Positions 61,013 through 64,000 of a DNA stretch of 64,000 bases are shown here, one piece after another. A program made the translations under genes and the position numbers. The notes below the pieces were generated by a model. That model was given only the letters and a program-made list of their open reading frames with translations, was not told the DNA's origin and did not search any database. The stretch spans positions 117,693 to 181,692 of the forward strand of contig NZ_JBHVOS010000006.1 in assembly GCF_042887685.1 (NCBI RefSeq), read 5' to 3'. Numbering within the stretch: position 1 is the first letter of the stretch; every line of letters begins with the position of its first letter. The stretch is from Oerskovia sp042887685 (lineage in GTDB: Bacteria; Actinomycetota; Actinomycetes; Actinomycetales; Cellulomonadaceae).

Positions 61013-63051
61013 TTGGTCTCCTCGTCGTTCTCCGTGCCCGACGCCGCAGCATCCGTCTCGTCTGCGGGCTCGACCGCCGTGGTGGTGGTGGACGTGCCGT
61101 CAGCCTCGTCGTCGGAGTCGTCCTGGTCGTCGGAGTCCGCCTCGTCGTCGGCGTCTGCCTCGTCGTCGATCTCGACGGCGTCCTCGGTCAGGTCGTAGAC
61201 GACGACGTCCTCGTCGAGGGACGTGCCGAGCGCAGCAGCCAGCGCACGGGGGTCGACGTCCGCGAGGATCGCGGCCGCCTCCTCGGTACGCCCTGCGGCC
61301 TCCAGGACGCTGGCCTTGGCCTGCAGCACACGAAGTGCCAGGTCACCCGTGGCGTCGGCTGCGGGGATCTGGTCGAGCACCGCGAGGGCAGCCTCGAACT
61401 CGCCGAGGTCGACGCGCGCACCGCTTACGACGAGTGCGAGCTCGGTACGCCCCGTGGCGTCGAGAGTGCTCGCCTCCTCCGTTGCGGCCAAAGCGATCGC
61501 GCGCTCGGGGCGCTCCAGACCGCGTTCGCAGTCCGCCATGATCGGCAGGTGCTCGGAGGACCCGTTGAGACGACGCACGGTGCGCAGCTCACGCAGCGCC
61601 TCGGCGTACCGGCCGGTCTGGTAGGCCGTCAGGCCCGCAGCCTCACGCACCACGTCGACACGGCCGGCTCGACGCACCGCCGCCTGGGCGTGCTCGTAGG
61701 CGAGCTCGGGGTCCGTGTCGATCAGCTTGCCGGCCATGACGAGGTGACGACCGACGACCGTCGCGTTCTCCTTGCTCAAGGTCCGCAGACGACCACGCAC
61801 GTCACGGTCGAGGTCCGAGAACTGCACGGCCTCGTCGATCTCGGGGCCGGCGTGACGCTGGTCCTGCGGCGGACGCGACTGTCGCTCACCCTGGTCGGCG
61901 GACCGCTGCGGGCGGTCTCCGTAGCTCTTGCGCTCACCCGAGCCTGAGGACTGGGGGCGGTCGCCGTAGGAACGGCGCTCACCGCCACCGGACTGCGGAC
62001 GGTCACCGTTAGAACGACGCTCACCGCCACCGTAGGACGACCCGCCACCCGACTGGGGGCGGTCACCGTACGAACGGCGCTCACCGCCTCCCGACTGCGG
62101 ACGGTCACCGTAGGAGCGGCGCTCGCCCGAGCCTGAGGACTGGGGGCGGTCGCCGTAGGAACGGCGCTCACCAGAACCCGAGGACTGCGGACGGTCACCG
62201 TAGGAGCGACGCTCGCCCGAGCCTGAGGACTGGGGGCGGTCGCCGTAGGAACGGCGCTCGCCGCCGCCGTACGACGACCCACCACCGGACTGCGGACGGT
62301 CACCGTAAGAACGACGCTCACCGCCACCCGACTGCGGACGGTCACCGTACGAGCGACGCTCGCCAGAGCCCGAGGACTGCGGGCGGTCACCGTAGGAGCG
62401 ACGCTCGCCGCCACCGTAAGACCCGCCACCGGACTGGGGGCGGTCGCCGTAGGAGCGACGCTCGCCGCCATCGTAGGACGACCCGCTACCCGACTGGGGG
62501 CGGTCGCCGTAGGAGCGACGCTCGCCCGAGCCTGAGGACTGGGGGCGGTCGCCGTAGGAACGGCGCTCGCCGCCACCGTAAGACCCGCCACCGGACTGGG
62601 GGCGGTCGCCGTAGGAGCGACGCTCGCCGCCGCCATAGGACCCGCCACCCGACTGGGGGCGGTCACCGTAGGAGCGACGCTCACCGGAGCCAGAGGACTG
62701 CGGACGGTCACCGTACGAGCGACGCTCGCCAGAGCCCGAGGACTGCGGACGGTCGCCGTAGGAGCGACGCTCACCGCCGCCATAGGACCCACCACCGGAC
62801 TGCGGACGGTCACCGTAGGAGCGACGCTCGCCGCCACCGTAAGACGACCCGCCACCCGACTGGGGGCGGTCACCATAGCTCGTGCGCTCGCCGCCGCCGG
62901 CGCGCGGGGGCTTGCCCGCCGCTCCGTCGCGACGGGGAGCTCCCTGGTTGCGGCCCTGGGAGCCGGAGGAACGACCGGTGTTGCCGGACCGCCCTGCCCC
63001 GGAAGACCTACGGTCGCGGTCGTCGGCGTGACGTTCTGGGCTGTCGTTCAC
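61009..63051 (-). CDS. TPR protein with a 20-copy SYGDRPQ repeat region
   Basis: The 680-residue product has a basic Arg/Ser/Gly N-terminus, an arginine/glycine-rich repeat region (residues 58-382), a TPR-like helical region (about 400-600) and an acidic tail (EDAVEIDDEADADDEADSDD, to the end). The TPR part matches a family found upstream of the HAD gene in other actinobacteria (mycobacterial Rv1691), which I remember as lacking this repeat. The repeat resembles RGG-type RNA-binding disordered sequence. I chose GTG 63051 because AAGGGA lies 8 nt upstream. It starts next to the rRNA operon end. Function unknown. Confidence 0.85.
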   Translation of the reverse strand: MNDSPERHADDRDRRSSGAGRSGNTGRSSGSQGRNQGAPRRDGAAGKPPRAGGGERTSYGDRPQSGGGSSYGGGERRSYGDRPQSGGGSYGGGERRSYGDRPQSSGSGERRSYGDRPQSSGSGERRSYGDRPQSGGGSYGGGERRSYGDRPQSGGGSYGGGERRSYGDRPQSSGSGERRSYGDRPQSGSGSSYDGGERRSYGDRPQSGGGSYGGGERRSYGDRPQSSGSGERRSYGDRPQSGGGERRSYGDRPQSGGGSSYGGGERRSYGDRPQSSGSGERRSYGDRPQSSGSGERRSYGDRPQSSGSGERRSYGDRPQSGGGERRSYGDRPQSGGGSSYGGGERRSNGDRPQSGGGERRSYGDRPQSSGSGERKSYGDRPQRSADQGERQSRPPQDQRHAGPEIDEAVQFSDLDRDVRGRLRTLSKENATVVGRHLVMAGKLIDTDPELAYEHAQAAVRRAGRVDVVREAAGLTAYQTGRYAEALRELRTVRRLNGSSEHLPIMADCERGLERPERAIALAATEEASTLDATGRTELALVVSGARVDLGEFEAALAVLDQIPAADATGDLALRVLQAKASVLEAAGRTEEAAAILADVDPRALAAALGTSLDEDVVVYDLTEDAVEIDDEADADDEADSDDQDDSDDEADGTSTTTTAVEPADETDAAASGTENDEETK
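61906..62880 (-). repeat. 20-copy coding repeat, consensus RRSYGDRPQS-(G/S)n
   Basis: The block encodes 20 copies of S-(Y or N)-G-D-R-P-Q in 14- to 20-residue units. The variable linkers are either SSGSGE, SGGGE or SGGGS(S)YGGGE, in mixed order. The units differ at third codon positions, so the array is not freshly expanded by simple slippage everywhere. Confidence 0.9.
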
Positions 63052-63133
63052 AGCGGTGTCCCTTCGATATGCACTGACGTTCATCATCCCACGAGCAGGG
63101 TCGTAGGGGCTTGCCCGGTGGGTCACAGGCACG

Positions 63134-63167
63134 CCAAAGGCCCACCCCGTTCGGGGTGGGCCTTTGG
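63134..63167 (-). terminator. rRNA operon terminator
   Basis: CCAAAGGCCCACCCC (63134-63148) pairs perfectly with 63153-63167 around a GTTC loop. It lies 11 bp beyond the 5S end on the transcribed (minus) strand. Confidence 0.85.
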
Positions 63168-63178
63168 TGAATGGTTGT

Positions 63179-63295
63179 CCGGCGGCGACCTACTCTCCCA
63201 CCCCGTCTCCAGGGCAGTACCATCGGCGCTGAGAGGCTTAGCTTCCGGGTTCGGAATGGGACCGGGCGTTTCCCTCTCGCTATGACCGCCGTAAC
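63179..63295 (-). rRNA. 5S ribosomal RNA
   Basis: On the minus strand the sequence starts GTTACGGCGGTCATAGCG and ends TCGCCGCCGGAC, so the ends pair as helix I. The internal GGTCCCATTCCGAACCCGGA and the GAGAGTAGG segment are diagnostic. Length 117 nt is normal for actinobacteria; ends are estimated to within a few bases. Confidence 0.95.
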
Positions 63296-63382
63296 TCTAT
63301 GGAGATGTTCGGGTCCCCCGGTTACGTGGGGGTGTGCCCGTATCTCGGGAACCGCACAGTGGACGCGTAGCACAAGTTTGTG

Positions 63383-64000
<618 letters not shown>

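Noticed and set aside
61906..62880. Regularly spaced repeats that might suggest a CRISPR array
   Set aside because: The units are in frame within one protein, vary in length, and have no unique spacers; no cas genes lie nearby.
63296..63382. tRNA gene in the 23S-5S spacer
   Set aside because: The spacer is under 100 nt and contains no cloverleaf.

Overview
The window is GC-rich actinobacterial DNA. The base composition, many GTG starts, leaderless promoters with TANNNT -10 boxes, GlgM/GlgC glycogen genes, an InhA-like enoyl-ACP reductase, a SUF operon led by sufR, and a TlyA-NadK-RecN-SteA-SteB-PyrG-Nudix block all fit Actinomycetota. The overall gene content suggests Micrococcales, probably a Cellulomonas/Oerskovia-like genus; the genus is an inference.

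Layout. 1-5.7 kb: the 5' part of a NarK-type nitrate transporter with two DosR-like boxes upstream, a SpoU-family RNA methyltransferase, a GT2-GtrA glycosyltransferase fused around a low-complexity insert, a phosphodiester glycosidase and a small lipoprotein. 5.7-14.4 kb: a heterodimeric ABC exporter with a TetR regulator, an SPFH/NfeD pair, and a lone ABC ATPase facing an unknown gene across a shared -10 region. 14.3-21.9 kb: glgM and glgC (divergent), serB, sixA, fabI, fabG, then DUF3099, a small Cys protein and SURF1. 22-25.7 kb: an ABC-F protein, a membrane zinc peptidase and a RibD-C/DHFR-like protein. 25.7-32.9 kb: a complete SUF Fe-S operon sufR-B-D-Rieske-C-S-U-T on the minus strand. 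33-36.7 kb: an ABC pair and heme A synthase, the neighbourhood found next to sufR in mycobacteria, interrupted here by a lipoprotein. 37-42.2 kb: a DrrAB-like ABC exporter convergent with a large SARP/BTAD regulator that carries a one-base frameshift. 42.4-48.4 kb: DeoR plus MFS, an acetyltransferase and TetR, and a GH3 beta-glucosidase. 48.5-63.1 kb: a long minus-strand block, TPR protein, HAD phosphatase, small ORF, tlyA, nadK, recN, steA, steB, MraY-like, MurJ-like, pyrG, Nudix. 63.1-64 kb: the 3' end of an rRNA operon (23S and 5S, minus strand).

How the genes fit together. Several sets serve respiration and iron cofactors (narK, SURF1, ctaA, SUF). Others serve glycogen, fatty acids and cell-surface glycans. 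Four regulators (two TetR, DeoR, SARP) lie next to exporters or sugar genes, and palindromes or direct repeats can be seen in the adjoining promoters. The points most worth following are the DosR-like boxes, the MraY-like/MurJ-like pair downstream of steAB, a protein with 20 copies of an SYGDRPQ repeat, and the 11-bp-spaced repeats upstream of the DrrAB-like genes.
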